Assembly (NCBI GenBank): GCA_022410635.1
Contig: JAJVDF010000382.1
Location: 612,897-676,896 of the forward strand
Source: Tretioscincus oriximinensis
Taxonomy: Eukaryota; Chordata; Lepidosauria; Squamata; Gymnophthalmidae
Length of the DNA stretch: 64,000 nucleotides
Direction of reading: 5' to 3'
Below are positions 25,803 to 49,400 of this stretch, one piece after another. The position numbers and the translations under genes were made by a program. Under the pieces are notes generated by a model. The model worked only from the letters and a program-made list of their open reading frames with translations. It was not told where the DNA came from and ran no database searches. Position 1 is the first letter of the stretch. Each line of letters begins with the position of its first letter.

Positions 25803-25995
25803 CCAAGAACATAAGAGGAGCCTTGCTGAATTGGGCCACAGCCTATCTAGTTCAGCATTGTCTCACGCATTGGCCCACCCATTGCACTAGGGCACGTTCA
25901 ACCAGAAAACTGAAAATGTCTTCTTGTCTCCTTGCAATCATTTTTCAGGAATACTGTTAGTTGCTTCATCTCGGAAGTAGTATCAAGACATCCAT
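25803..25995 (-). mobile_element. CR1 3' end fragment, reverse
   Basis: On the + strand it begins 'aagaacataagaggagcc' and continues 'tgctgaattgggccacagcc', the reverse complement of the CR1 subfamily 3' terminus that ends in ttcttatgttctt-type repeats. Same subfamily as the copies at 31.6 and 53.0 kb. Confidence 0.65.
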
Positions 25996-27484
25996 CCTAG
26001 TAGCTACTAATGGGCTTGCCTTGAGATTAAAATCAGTAGTACACAAGTTTAACATGCACCAGTTACTCATTTGGAACATATAATTTATCTTCCACATTTC
26101 TAAATATATTAAGAAGTAATTAGTAGACAAAGATCTTGGAAGTACATATTTTTATTTCATGATTAAAATGTGCTTGCATTTTTAATGATTAAAGATCTCT
26201 GCCTTTTACTTTTCCATGAGTTACGCTTTCCATCTGCTTAGAACATGAAGCTTTTTTGGGTGGGGAGGATGTCACTTTTGTGTCAAAGTGTACACAAAAA
26301 ACAATTCAGGAGGACTTTTAAAAAAAACCCAGGATTGATTACCTTATCTGGAATTTTACGATAATTGGTGCTAACAGACAAAAACGAAAGCAAAATCAAA
26401 TTTAAGTGAAGATTTTCTCCAGGGAATATTGAGTAAACACTGTATGCTATATGAAGCTGGTATTTGTATTTGTAAAAAGTCAACATTTTAACTAGATTCC
26501 TATGTTATAATCCTTATTCTTGGACAGAAAACATGTCACATAATATTTAGGATTTTTTTTCCTGATGGAGCGAAGTTGCTCAAAGTGCCACAGCTATATA
26601 TGTAAACCAAGACCAAAAGTTTTCAGACTTTCTGGTTGCTTCCTGAAGTTTTTGATGGTGTATCACATCCATTGGAATTTTTGATAGTACTTCCTAGAGC
26701 ACTGTCGAAAAGAGTTCCCCATCACATTCCTACCTACAGGAAAAATGCAGTCTACATAGTCTATGTAGTCCTAAATATGGGGGTTGGCACAGTTTGTGTT
26801 CCATATCTTGGTCCCGCTGTGAACCGCTGTGAACCTCTTTGAAGAGCTCCATAGCAGGACTGGGATATAAAACCATTTTAGTGCAGTGTTCTACTCCACC
26901 ACTTCATCCATTGCAGGTGAAGCATGATGAAGGATAGAGTCTTATACAGTCAATGGGAAAGGTTCTTTTGAAACTTTGTGTGGCATTAGTATTCCCAGTA
27001 GCATAAAATGTTCATGGGTGACAGACACGTGAACTCCAGAGTGCTCTGTGTTTGAAAGCATTCAAATAACCAGTTTTATTCTCACAAGCACATATTACAT
27101 TTTTTCTGTTTCTGTTAAGTACAGTGTGTAAAATAAATGCATGTATTCTCACAGTTTAACGCATTCTCACAATTTACCGGTAACAGTTTTATTAATAATT
27201 ATTATTATTTCATAAGGAGAATATGAAGTTAGATTTTCTTCTATATTCATTCCTTGGATATTCCAGATTAACGAGTGAAGCCACCTGTTAGCTGGCTCAT
27301 CTCCCATCAGCAGTGGTTATTGTTACAAGTGTGATCCTACCAATGGGAACATGAAATTTGATGTGTGTTGTTATATTTGAACCATCTGCAGGCTGTAGTA
27401 TATACTACAGAAGCAATGGAATACAGTAATTTCAAAATTATTTTCCAGTGCTGATGGCAGCTGTCTTAGCTAAAGGAATGTGTT

Positions 27485-27830
27485 TTTTTTTCACCCAGAG
27501 GGTCATCGACCATTGGAATTTACTTCCAGAAGAAGTGGTGGATAGCTTTAAAAGCTAGCAGCCTGGATAGCTTTAAAAGAGGATTAGACAAATTCATGGA
27601 CATCAAGAGTATAACAGCTACTAGGATAGATGTCTTGATATTCCCTGCAAGATGGAGCGACAGGCAGCTTTTCTGAAATGCCATTTGCAGAGTGTGGAGA
27701 AGAGGTGAAGTTTTTGCCTTCTTCTGTTCCAGAGTGCCCAGGCACAATTGGTGGGGCCACTGTGTGAGAGAGAACGCTGGACTAGATGGGCCCTAGCCTG
27801 ATTCAGTTGGGCTCCTCAGTGTCATGTAAC
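27485..27830 (+). mobile_element. CR1 3' end fragment
   Basis: The words 'tcacccagagggtcatcgac', 'ggatagctttaaaagagg', 'attagacaaattcatgg' and 'ctggactagatgggccct' follow the CR1 3' coding end and UTR. The two copies of 'gatagctttaaaag' (27,542 and 27,568) look like a small internal duplication. Confidence 0.7.
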
Positions 27831-28648
27831 CACTAAGAATAGCAGCTGTTTCCAGTTGGTGGAGAGATTAATGTCCCCTCTCTATGCAGGTCCGGCCATT
27901 GCTTTTTAGTAATTGTACTCCAGCTGTTTTTATAACTATTTCATTGTGACTGGCCCTATGTTCCTTGAGTACAGGGCAGGATACAAATAAAGAAAAAAAT
28001 AGTTGTGTTGCCAGAGCTGCAGAAAAGGAGACAAAAATAGTTAAACTGCATAATCCCTGTGATTATTCACTCTCCATTTAAGTGCATTTAGTTCACCTCA
28101 TTTTTTCAAGTAAAAAGTATTTTAAAGTAGAGGTGGAGAACCAGATGTTGTTGGACTGTAATGTCTCTGGAGAGCATCTGATTTCCCATCCCTGCTTTAT
28201 ACAAATAAAGAAATAGCAGTGTTGAAGGCAGTAGCTGCTTTTAACACATTGTATGTTGCATTTAGAAGCAGTTTGTTCAATAGTAGACATTAGTTACATG
28301 ATTTACAATCCTTATCAAAAACCTTTGTGAAGGTCTGCGACCCTTGTTTCCTTTCGTTTTTAGATTCCCCCTCAGCTCATGGTGCTAATTTACATTTTAC
28401 TTTTGTGTATTTAGGATTTAAACTGTTGGAAATGGAAGACATTTAAAAGCCTGGTTTTTATGTGGGGAAAATAGTTTGTTTTCTTAAACTTTGTGAACTC
28501 TTACCATAATGTACATATGTCCATGTTTGAAAAAAGTGGCTGCAGATTTCATTACATTTGAATTTGAAACATATTTTACAGAGCACATCATTTGATGAAC
28601 TACAACTGAGTATCCTGGTAATTCCTTGCTGACAACCTTCTTTGAAAA

Positions 28649-39555
<10,907 letters not shown>

Positions 39556-40590
39556 GTTTTTCCAATAACTATTGATTTTGTGCCTACACTGTTTTTCACA
39601 TTCTATGTATGTAAAAATAGCATAAATCAACTTGTATTAAGCCAATATTATTGAAGAAAAATGCTCTGTATGGAAAAATATGGTTTAGACATATAACTGT
39701 TGAACCTGTACAATAATGTAACCCCAGCGATGATAGTTTCTGGAAAGACCAATTGATTGCTTTGTACTGGGAAGCCATTCTGCTAAGTTAAAATAGTGTC
39801 TGCCCTTAACAACTTCAAAATGTGATGTAAACTACAACTTTAATTGTAATAAGTCATCCTGCTTATATTAAACTTGTGCAAAGTTTGAGAATCTTGTATA
39901 TTTGAAACACTAGCTCTACTTCCTTATGTAGTATATGAACAGAAGTTAAGGCCAATTTGTATTTATAATGTAGTATTTCATAGATTAAAATAACTTAACA
40001 GTGCCAATGTATATTTTGTAAAATTAAGATTTAACAAGACTATTTTTATATCACTGAAGTGCAAGACACTTGCTTTCCAGGACACAGATTTGTTTGAAGG
40101 TTTAACATCAGTTTGAAATGGACAAGGGCCTGTTAAATGTTCACACATTATAGTAATGAAATACATAATTTCTGACAGAAAAGCTGTTTGCATGGTAGAG
40201 CTGTGTAAATACTGTTTAGACTGTGATTCTTTAATATTAATGGAATTATTTATGGGTCAAGACAACTAAACTTTGTAAATGTTTAAGAAATCCCAACTGC
40301 ACTAAAACTGCAAATCCATTAAACTTCTATTAATCTGCATTCATTATACTGGATTCTACTACTAGCTTTTGAAAAAGCTACTCAAGACAGTCTGTTTTTA
40401 AAATAGAATGTAATTCAAGTTGTATGGATGTACCAGCACCTGAAACTGTTGAATCAAAACCAAAATACCTAAAAGTGATAAAAAGCCATGTTTTGCAGCA
40501 GGTGTGATAGTTAGAAATAACTCACATAAGGCTTTAATTAAGCATGTTATATTGTGAAAAACTTGTTAATAAAGATTTTTTAAGTAAGAC
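39556..40590 (+). other. PRICKLE1: PRICKLE1 3' UTR
   Basis: About 1 kb of AT-rich sequence from the stop codon to just past an AATAAA at 40,568. Several 'tgtaaat' or 'tgtatat' words (Pumilio-like) and AU-rich patches occur, usual for a regulated developmental mRNA, but none is proven. Confidence 0.75.
40568..40573 (+). terminator. PRICKLE1: PRICKLE1 polyadenylation signal AATAAA
   Basis: Canonical AATAAA in 'cttgttaataaagattttt', about 1.0 kb after the stop, followed by a T-rich stretch. Cleavage is expected near 40,590. Confidence 0.7.
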
Positions 40591-41072
40591 GTGCATTTCA
40601 AGTCACAGGGCACTTGCCTGATGCATGCTATTTCTCTCCTGCAGATAGTAATACTTTCATGGCACATAGAAGTGAAATGAAAGCTAAAAAAAAAACACCT
40701 TGGAGGCAGTTTAGAAATGCTTTGCAAGTTTACATGCCAGTCAGGTGCTCCTTAAGATTTTGAGCAAAGAAAGGTAGAGATGGAATGAGAACAGAAAGGC
40801 CACACCACATGCCACAGCTTCTAAGGTGCTTTGGGGCTGTTTTCTTTGTAATGTGAATGCATCCTAATATGCAAAGAAACAAACCTGAGAAAAAGATTAA
40901 TGTTTCCGTTCCAAAGCACAAAACAGAATTGCACAAAATGCTTCTCATTTTCCTGGTCAGACTAGAGCTGCATTTCTTTTTTGGTTTGTTGGAATAGGAT
41001 CACATATAGTCAAGTGCAAATTCTGAACAAGCATCCATCCCATTATATAAGATCACCTATAATTTAGCAAAC

Positions 41073-41102
41073 TTTTTTTTTTTTTTTGGGGGGGGGGGGG
41101 GG
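41073..41102 (+). repeat. T15-G15 homopolymer junction
   Basis: Fifteen T followed directly by fifteen G. The exact lengths may be assembly-affected, since such runs are error-prone. Confidence 0.85.
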
Positions 41103-41721
41103 CGCAGAATTTTCAGATCACCACCCTTTGCCGTGACTGGGTGGAGGAATGGTGGACACATAATTGGGAAGTGCAAACTGGTTCTGGACTGAAGGGCTTT
41201 GTTCACTGCATTTGTGTGATGTTCTCTGTGCCCCAGACAGAAGGTGGACCTGCTTTTAAGTAGCCCGCAGACAGTAAAGAAGGTGAGAATGGGAGCAGCT
41301 CTGGCTGCCTGAAAAGGCCGTTCACATATGGATTCTGAAAAATGCAAAGCCATCCTCTTGTCAGTCTGATAGATAGAAGCTGAGGCTGCCACACTTCAAT
41401 GTCCCTTTCTTAATTACTGCTGTTCCCAGCACCTCACCAATATTCCTCTTGTCTAGAACAGTAGGAGCCACCTAGCCATTGCCAGCACCACCTCATAAGG
41501 GCAGATTGAAATCCTATCATTCTCTTAACACTATCCTGGACCTTGCAGCTTAGCACTCCCACCTTCTCCTTCCTGACGGCTCAGGTCAGTGGGAGTTGCC
41601 CGGTGAAAGCTCAAAATGGGAGGCTCAAGCACAGTATTATTTTGATCCGTGATTAATGCAGCCCTAGTTCAACAGTTTTAGTCTTGTCAAAGGGCTATTA
41701 AAAACTTAAAGCAGTAATAAA

Positions 41722-41942
41722 AACTGGGTTCTTATACCACACTTTTCACCACATTCTATCTTCCCCACCAGGTTGTTGTGGTTCTCATATATCTACTTGC
41801 ATTCAGTTGCAATTTCTTGCAATTCATGCTTTTGAATAGCTGGGCTGGTTACAAGCTAGTGGAAGGTGCTCACCCCTCCCCATGTCCCACACAGGGCTTC
41901 AAAACCTGATCTCCCAGATGAGTGACTGAGCTATCCATGCGA
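41722..41942 (-). repeat. tRNA-derived SINE, copy 2 (reverse, internally deleted)
   Basis: Reverse complement of the 9.24 kb family: 'ctgggttcttataccaca', 'ttctatcttccccaccagg', 'caatttcttgcaattcatg', 'agggcttcaaaacctgatct' (B box mutated) and 'gtgactgagctatcca' (A box). The piece between the 'cacttttcacc' tail and 'attctatcttcc' is missing compared with the other copies. Confidence 0.7.
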
Positions 41943-41960
41943 GTTTGATAAACATTCAAC

Positions 41961-41987
41961 TTGATAAACAATTTGATTGTTTATCAA
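41961..41987. repeat. Perfect 12-bp hairpin
   Basis: ttgataaacaat and its exact reverse complement attgtttatcaa are separated by ttg. It sits 19 bp beyond the head of the reverse SINE in the convergent gap. Confidence 0.8.
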
Positions 41988-43200
41988 ATTGAATCAAATG
42001 CTTAAGAATAGATTACATTTATTATGTAGTTGACTGAACCACAAAAATCAGATTTATGATAATTTGTAATTTTGAAATGAATCTTGGGACATGTCCATGC
42101 AATTTGAAAAAAAAAGGGTTAAGAAATAGGTGCTAGGCAACCCAATTATTGTTTCTATTTTGTCTTCTGTTTGCTTAGAAGGCCAGAAAATATGTCCCGG
42201 GAAAGGTGCATGATGACCCATCTCAGAAATGTGTTTATGTTAATAAGTTTCTTAATGAATGGACATTGCAATTGTTTTTCATTTTCTCTGACCAAATTTA
42301 TTCCTGTATTCTGCAGGAATACTGCAACAAGCCTTTTCTATAAATAAAACCAACACACTTGGCAGAAACTATCAAGTATAGAAGCTCTGAAAATTGTGAA
42401 ATGTTGCAAGTGAGGAAAAATTAAATGCTGAATGTTTCTTCTGACAGAAACTGATCTAACTGAATCGTTCTGGAAAGTGATTTTATGATTTTTCCCAATA
42501 CTAGCTAGTATTGTTTCCTGCTCTCCAGCAAGTATTTGAATCCCTCTGTTCACTTTGTATTTCTGTTATGTTACTTACTCTCAATTGCCAGAATGGAAGC
42601 ACAGCTTTAATCAATCACAGTTTGAAAAAACGATCCAGTGTCATTTTGATTTTAAATGCAAAACAAATGTAATTCACTGCTGATTATGCCAGATATAATT
42701 TTATCATATCATTGTAAAAACACTGATCTAAAAACTAGTTTAACATATATAATGTTCCCCAGGTAATTAATCCTCTAATGTTGTTTACCCCCTCCCAGCA
42801 AAACATCTAAGAGCCACTGGACTTGACAAAAAAAAAATCGAACTAAAACTAGATTAATAGTTATTTAGAAGGGCTATTCCACATTCCTATGCAAATATAC
42901 ACAAATATATTTGGACAATTACAGCTTCATATACACTCAGTCGCTATTAATGAGATTGGTCATTGAATAAAATGGAAAAATTAAATATATTTTTATAGTA
43001 ACATGTTTCATTAACTGAGGCATATCATTTTGCAAATGATACCCAAATACTTTACTGTATCTGTTGTTTTCAATTTAAAGCTGAGTAAGGAGTGTAAATG
43101 CGTGAGCAATTCAATCATATACCTTCCTCAGGAATTTTATCCATCAAAGTGGTTAAATCAATTACCTTGACAGAGAGCTATCACATTAAGAAAATGCTGC

Positions 43201-43206
43201 TTTATT
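43201..43206 (-). terminator. PPHLN1: PPHLN1 polyadenylation signal
   Basis: On the - strand AATAAA occurs in 'cttcaaataaagcagc', about 100 nt past the PPHLN1 stop codon. It would give a short 3' UTR of roughly 120 nt; more distal signals may also be used. Confidence 0.55.
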
Positions 43207-43303
43207 TGAAGTTTTGCAGATCAGTAGGGTAAATGTTTTGTTGTAAACGGATGCTACTGGAAGGCAGTCATTACTTGGGAATGTGAACAATCCAAATTTG
43301 ATC

Positions 43304-43495
43304 TTAAGAGTCTTCAAATTCTTGACTGGAGCTATCATATTCTGCAATAAAACGTTTTAGTTCTTCAATACACCTCCCACCAATCTCGTGCAAGTTTTGT
43401 CGCAAGGAAAACTGGATTGGCTTCTCTAATGAAGGATCTTTTTCGATGAGCATGTTCACAACGGCACCAAAGGTTTCACAGTCCTGCCTGTAAAC
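43304..43495 (-). CDS. PPHLN1: PPHLN1 last coding exon
   Basis: Encodes VYRQDCETFGAVVNMLIEKD, then FSLRQNLHEIGGRCIEELKR and FIAEYDSSSQEFEDS, stop TAA at 43,304-43,306. This is the highly conserved C-terminal helical region that contacts TASOR. The acceptor is 'ttctag|gttt'. The ending EFEDS differs from the human ending. 63 codons plus stop, phase 0. Confidence 0.95.
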   Translation of the reverse strand, partial: VYRQDCETFGAVVNMLIEKDPSLEKPIQFSLRQNLHEIGGRCIEELKRFIAEYDSSSQEFEDS

Positions 43496-46400
43496 CTAGA
43501 AAAGTTAATGAAAAATAAAGAGGAACTGTAAACATGTATGCTTCACTCCAAATTACATTAGTTAAATGGAACAGGCTAGTGGACTTTCCAAGAAGCCATT
43601 CTGTGTTTTTGAGAACATTTTAAACTATTGTATTCTATTATTAAAATCTGTATTAAAAAAAATCATGCCTGATTGATAAAGCAAAAGCATGAATTAGACA
43701 AACCAGCATAAAAAGCCCATTACCTCCCAATGAGAATCTAGCCAATAAGACAGCTTCTTCATAAATGTCACATTTTCAGAAACACAAGCTCTGAATTACA
43801 CTGCAAACGATGTTCAGCAGCATACGAAAAAGACAGATCCATTAGTTGCATTCTTCAACAATGAAATCAGTTTTAGATGTTCTTAAATCATAAGTAAATT
43901 TTTATCTGCACGGATTTCCAGATATTTAATTTGTAACAAATCTTTTATGAGAAGATAGTGAAACTAATGAGTGCTTTACATCCTACGAGAGTCATTCCAT
44001 GTCAAGTGAAGCAATTTTAAATCTTATGACCTTAAATTTTGCACAGCACAGTTTTCTGTCACAATAAAATCCTTTAGCAAATTTCATCAAAATCTGAGAT
44101 GGTGAGGTGGGACCACTGTTTCACTTGACACAGAACAGAAAGCTTTCAGAGGCAATGCTGGGTCTATCAATATTCATATACTAAAATGGCACAATGGTTA
44201 TGTGCCTGTATGTTCTTGACAGGGAATAAGTCTGATGCAGGCATTTAGCATTTAGTTTTTCAACCATCATACCATTCTGTTGACAATCCTAAATATTCAC
44301 TAATCCACATCATAAGAACGTGGGAGGAGCAGTGCTGAATTCAGAATTTTTGACAAGCAAGAACAAAATTAATTGTGTTATATTTTGACAGAACATTTCA
44401 AAAATAAAATGCAACTAACCAGGGAATATGGCGATCAACTTACAGGAAATACCTACCCTTAAGTAATTTGGTATAAAAGTAGAAAAATGAGTGAAAGCTA
44501 TTTCCTAAATCTGTTCTATGGCCAACCTTTCTCTGTCAAAACAGAAGGAGTGTTGTTTTTCTTAAATTGTTTGTTTAATACTTGTTTGCTGGTTAGAAAG
44601 GCATTAAAACTGTGAGTTTAGGTTTAAAAGCCCACACAGGAAGCAAGTTTGATATACACTTTAAAGAAAGACAGAAGTATAGCTGGAATTCACTGCTTTA
44701 GAACAAAAACAAAGTAGTCAATTTCTAGCAGAGATAGAGAAATGCTCTGTTGCTGTTTAAAACAGACATTCAATCCAATAAATTGTTCCAATGAAGTATT
44801 CTACTCCTACCCTCATGCCCTAGAGATTTACTGACTAGCTTTTTGTAACTTTTCCATTTTTCTATCATTATATTTTACAAATCCCTAGCTTTCCTAAAGC
44901 TAGCCAACTTTGTAAATTCTCAAATGAAAGTTACCACACAAAATACACTAGAAGAGTATTCTGAAAATACTACTTGCCATTTTACTGTAAATTTAATGAT
45001 AATGGTATTTTTTTTAATTTTAAGGGAACAGGAAGTGAATACCTTTACTACACAGAAACAAAATGTCCCTTAAAAGAAATGTCCCTTAATGGCAATCGCC
45101 ATCTTCATCTAGGGTTTTCATAGATTAGCTTCTCACTAACCCTATTAAGGAAAAAGGAGTAGGGTTGCATTTTATACTGTATTTTAATTACGTTGCAATT
45201 TTTTAACTCTTAATTATGTTTTATTTCTGTTCTCTTGTTGCAACCTGCCCTCAGACCCTCAGGTAAAGGAGGGTTTCTATAGAGATTCCTTTCTTCAATA
45301 AAACTTTTGAAAATATGAAGTTCCATTCTCTATATTGAATGAATTTGCTCTGAAACAATCTGCATAACTCAGAACAAGCATTTTCAGTACCATCTATTAA
45401 TAGATGTGGCATCTGAGCAGCTGTTGCTTCAGGTTGCTTCAAGTGACATCCTTCTTTGGGTTAGTCCCCATTAAACTGTAAAAGTATATGCTCCATATCA
45501 CCATTTATTTTTAAACAATTAACCTGTTAAAAGCTTGTTTCAGCCAACAGTAGAAGCTGTAAAGCAAACACATTTCAATGTAATTAGGTCTAGAGTTACA
45601 CATTTTAGTGAACAGAATCGAAGAAAAATATCCAGTTGGACCCTCCTATTGTATCCACTGGAATAGCTTGTGCTGCATTGTCCATGATTCAATGAGACAA
45701 TATGCAAAAGATTCAAAGCATTTAAAATGTGGAGGGTCATAGAATATTGCAATGAGAACAAATGTATGTGTGCAAAAGACCGAACCCAACTTGAAACAGA
45801 TTTTATTTTTTTAAGGAAAGAAAGCAAATGTTCTCAACACATCTGCTAATTATAAATTGTATTGTTGTCCTTTGTATCTGTTGAAAAAAATTGATCATTA
45901 ATCAATTAGTTGTTTTAAGCATTTAAAATCATACAGTATCTAATTATGAATATGTTCTAGTATATGTCAAATATGATTTCCAGAGATACAGCAAACATCT
46001 ATACCAGCATTATTAAAGTTAGAAATTGAATTCTTAAACAGGGTGATAATTGGTTGGAACAAACTTTTTACTGGTTTGACAGTACAGCAGAGTTGGCATT
46101 TCTTTACATTTTTCTTAACAGGTTAAAATTCATAGAATGATAGTATCATCATATGATGAAGGATTCATTAAACCATCCCAGACAGATGGCTGCCTAGCCT
46201 GGGTTGCCTTTCAACGAAAGAGAACTTGGCATCTCCTGTGAAATAACCTATTCCACTGATTAATCACCGGAAAGTTTTTTCTCTTATCTGCATTTATTTT
46301 CATATCTATCTGACCCTACATCCCATTGCTTCTAGTCCTTTTTTCTTCTGCAATGAGAATATGGCTGTTCCCACTGTGCTATGATAGCCCTTCAGATATT

Positions 46401-49400
46401 TGTAGACAACTATCATCTCAGTCTTTTTTTGCAGGCTAAACAATCCTAGATCTTTTAATAAAAGGACCCTGTTTGAAAACTACTCATCTTGGTAATTCAC
46501 CTTTGAACTTTGCTCCAGTTTGTCAATGTATTTTTAAAGTACATGACCAAGGTAGAATAAAGAGGAATAATTCATTTGCATGATTTGGACTCTCTGCTTT
46601 TTTGCAGCTGCATCACATTGTTTTCATGTTCAATCTTTGATCTATTGGTACACCCAAGTCTTTTCCACATGTTCAGACAAATTCCTCTCATTGTGCACAT
46701 GCTTTTTTCATTTTCGTTGCTCAGATGTAGGACTTTGCATTTCTCGCTACTAAATATCACTTTGTTAGGTGCAACTTATTCAACTCTGTTTAAATCTTTC
46801 TGAATCATCTCTCACGCTTCTCTAGTGTTAACAACCCCTCCTACTTTGTGATACTAGCAAAAAAAATTAATTGATATTGTAACATTTTATATAATATTGT
46901 AAATTGAAAATATTATGTTCTATTCACGATTGAATAAATTTACTTGATTTAATTGATCAATATATTTCATAACAAAATTCCCTAATTTTTAAAGGTGGTA
47001 CAGTGAAATATTTATAGAAAGACAGGAAACAAAATGAGCCTTACTTGCTCAATCTCCTTTGTCTTTGCTGCAATTGCCTTTGCACGACTAACACGCTGGC
47101 TGTCTTCAAATAATTCACTGCTGCCGGCTATCTTAGCATCTGCTTCTTTGAGGTGTTCTCCAAAAAGTGGTTCTGAGGTTGCAGCCTTAAAAAAAAGGGG
47201 GGGGGGAGGGAGGAAACACGTGGAGTTAGAGAAAATTACTAAAACAAAACTANCAGAAACCAGAACTGTTGGGTCTCACTCAGAACAAATTTTAATAGTG
47301 CATCTTCTATGGGCAATATTAAAAACACTGTGAGGAAAAGATCTGTTTGTTCTTTTGAAATTCAAGGAAAGGTAGCTTTGCTTTTCAATAGAAGCTCTAT
47401 TTTGACAGCAGGTGATTCCCAAATCAATTTCGTCACAATTTTCATGTTTAAAGAAGGCTACACATGATGGTTTGTCTATGTTGGCCCCCAAGTGGTGGAA
47501 TAACTTCTGTTCTGACATATATTAAACACCATTTCTCTACACATTCAGGAATATTGAGAAAGATTTACCTGTTTGCCTTGGCCTTTGGTTCCGTCTCTAT
47601 TACATAATGTATCATTTTCAATTAATTTTTTTTAATTGGTTATGTATTAATTGCTGTAGCCTGGAAAAAAACCCTTAGCAGTTACTGGATAAAGCTAAAT
47701 TACATGCAAAGAGAGAAGCTGCCACACCTGTGGTTTGGGGGAACCAGTGAAGACTTCCCACATATCAAGCTGGCTAACAAACCTAGCAGTTAAGACTTCT
47801 CAGATGCACCTGACTCAACCAGCCCTAGGCCCTATGGCCTTCAAGGTCAGGGAAATCCTCAAGCAATGTGTCACTGATATAGAAGCACAGAATGACTGAG
47901 CTGCAATCCCCAAAGTTGGATCTATCCCTTACTTAGCATCTAGCAAACTCCAAGTCAGACTGGAGAATTACCATCTTTTTACTATGCCTCTGCATCTCAG
48001 GACCGTTTTTACAAAAACAAGATTTGATCAACTCTTTACAATAATGAATCTTGAGCAGTATNAGAAAATGCTAGTNCAAAATAGAGCCTGTGTCTCATTT
48101 TCTCCTTGACTGTCTGTTACATTGCACCATCGGAGACAATTACTTATCTCCCCTTTTGATAAAATATCAGGGATGGGACAATAGAGATAAAGTCCATAAC
48201 TTTTTAAGAAGGCTTGATAAGTTGAATGTATCAAATGAAACAGGTTAATGAAAGAAAACAATATTATCTTGGACTCGTGCATAATGTGCTTTAATCAGTA
48301 CCATTTTAACTTACTTCATACTCTGAGATTTCAGGTACACTGATTGCATCTGGTTTTTCTGCCTTCTCAGTTGCCCACCTGCTTGCAGCTTCAGCAAGTT
48401 CCTTTTCTGATAATCTGCTACTTTTTTCCAAAGCCTGTTAGGAAAAGGAAACGCAAAGGGATCATGTTAAAGTACGACCACAACGCACAGAAAAGCCGAA
48501 AAGAGTGCTCAAATAAGTTCATAAATATATTTGCTAAATATAACAGTTACAAAGCCTCTCTGTTAAATTAAGTTGAAGTCAGTTTTAAAAACAAAAGTTC
48601 AAAACGAAAGGAACTGAAGCGGAATTAGGACCGTTGTAAAAGAGTTCAATCTTTTAAAATNAAAATATTAAGCATTTTAGACAGAATTTATTAAATTGAG
48701 TTGAAATGAAAAGTGCCTCATTTTCTTATAAATTTAATCAAGAATATTCCACTTTCTTTCACTCTTTTAAGCTCTCTTATCAAGTTCCATTAAATCATAA
48801 TATTAACTGTGGATAATGTCGATAAATCATAATAAACTAATGCTCCAATAAACTGAGGTCTGAATAGATAAAGCAAACCAAGAAAGAGNAAGAGAAGACT
48901 GAAGTTAATGAAAACAAAAGCTATATCTTTTTATACGGGGTACTTTATAAATAAATGTAAACAAACATTTTAATAAAACACAGTACTAAAATGATACCAA
49001 AATTATACATAGTTTAAAACTTAACATTGCTTAAATGCATCAAGAATGGAAATTAAAATAAAACTTCAGCTGATCCATGAGAAATGTTGCCACTCCATTA
49101 GCACATCAGCACACCAGTAATAAGAACTATTAACAAATGATGAAGGAAGAGGCCCCATTGTTTGCACAAATGAGGCAAATAACTTCACCTTTGAGGGTAC
49201 AACTGCTGATGTTCCTGAGGGGGATGCATCTCTTGACGTCTTCAAAGACTGTGAGGAAGATTTCTCTTTACCTAAACACAGAACAGCANCCCAAAATAAA
49301 AATACAGTATTAGCTTTGGAAGGAAATATTTTTTTTCAAACTGCTGCCAAAAAAGCAAATGACATAAAGGTAACAGATTTTACAACCTTTTAATTTTTTT

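Larger units (their letters stand above)
22163..28581 (+). other. PRICKLE1: PRICKLE1 intron 1 (inferred)
   Basis: Spans from the CpG-island donor to the first coding exon. It holds an L2-like tail fragment in reverse at about 22,235-22,300 ('atttatttatacttttatcc'), another repeat-like phrase at about 22,440-22,540, an (aaac)-type simple repeat at about 24,950-24,983, CR1 fragments at 25.8 and 27.5 kb, and an L2-like 3' tail at about 27,890-28,000. The remainder shows nothing I can name. Confidence 0.5.
40591..43180. other. Convergent intergenic gap between PRICKLE1 and PPHLN1
   Basis: About 2.6 kb. It holds a T15-G15 homopolymer block (41,073-41,102), a reverse tRNA-SINE (41.72-41.94 kb) and a perfect 12-bp-arm hairpin (41,961-41,987). 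No gene is visible. Both genes end toward this gap. Confidence 0.6.
43496..47044 (-). other. PPHLN1: PPHLN1 last intron
   Basis: 3.5 kb, AT-rich. It contains the candidate inverted-repeat element at 43,985-44,150, a trace of CR1 3' end at about 44,312-44,345 (-), and the old reverse CR1 copy at 46.13-46.85 kb. Nothing else is recognised. Confidence 0.6.
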
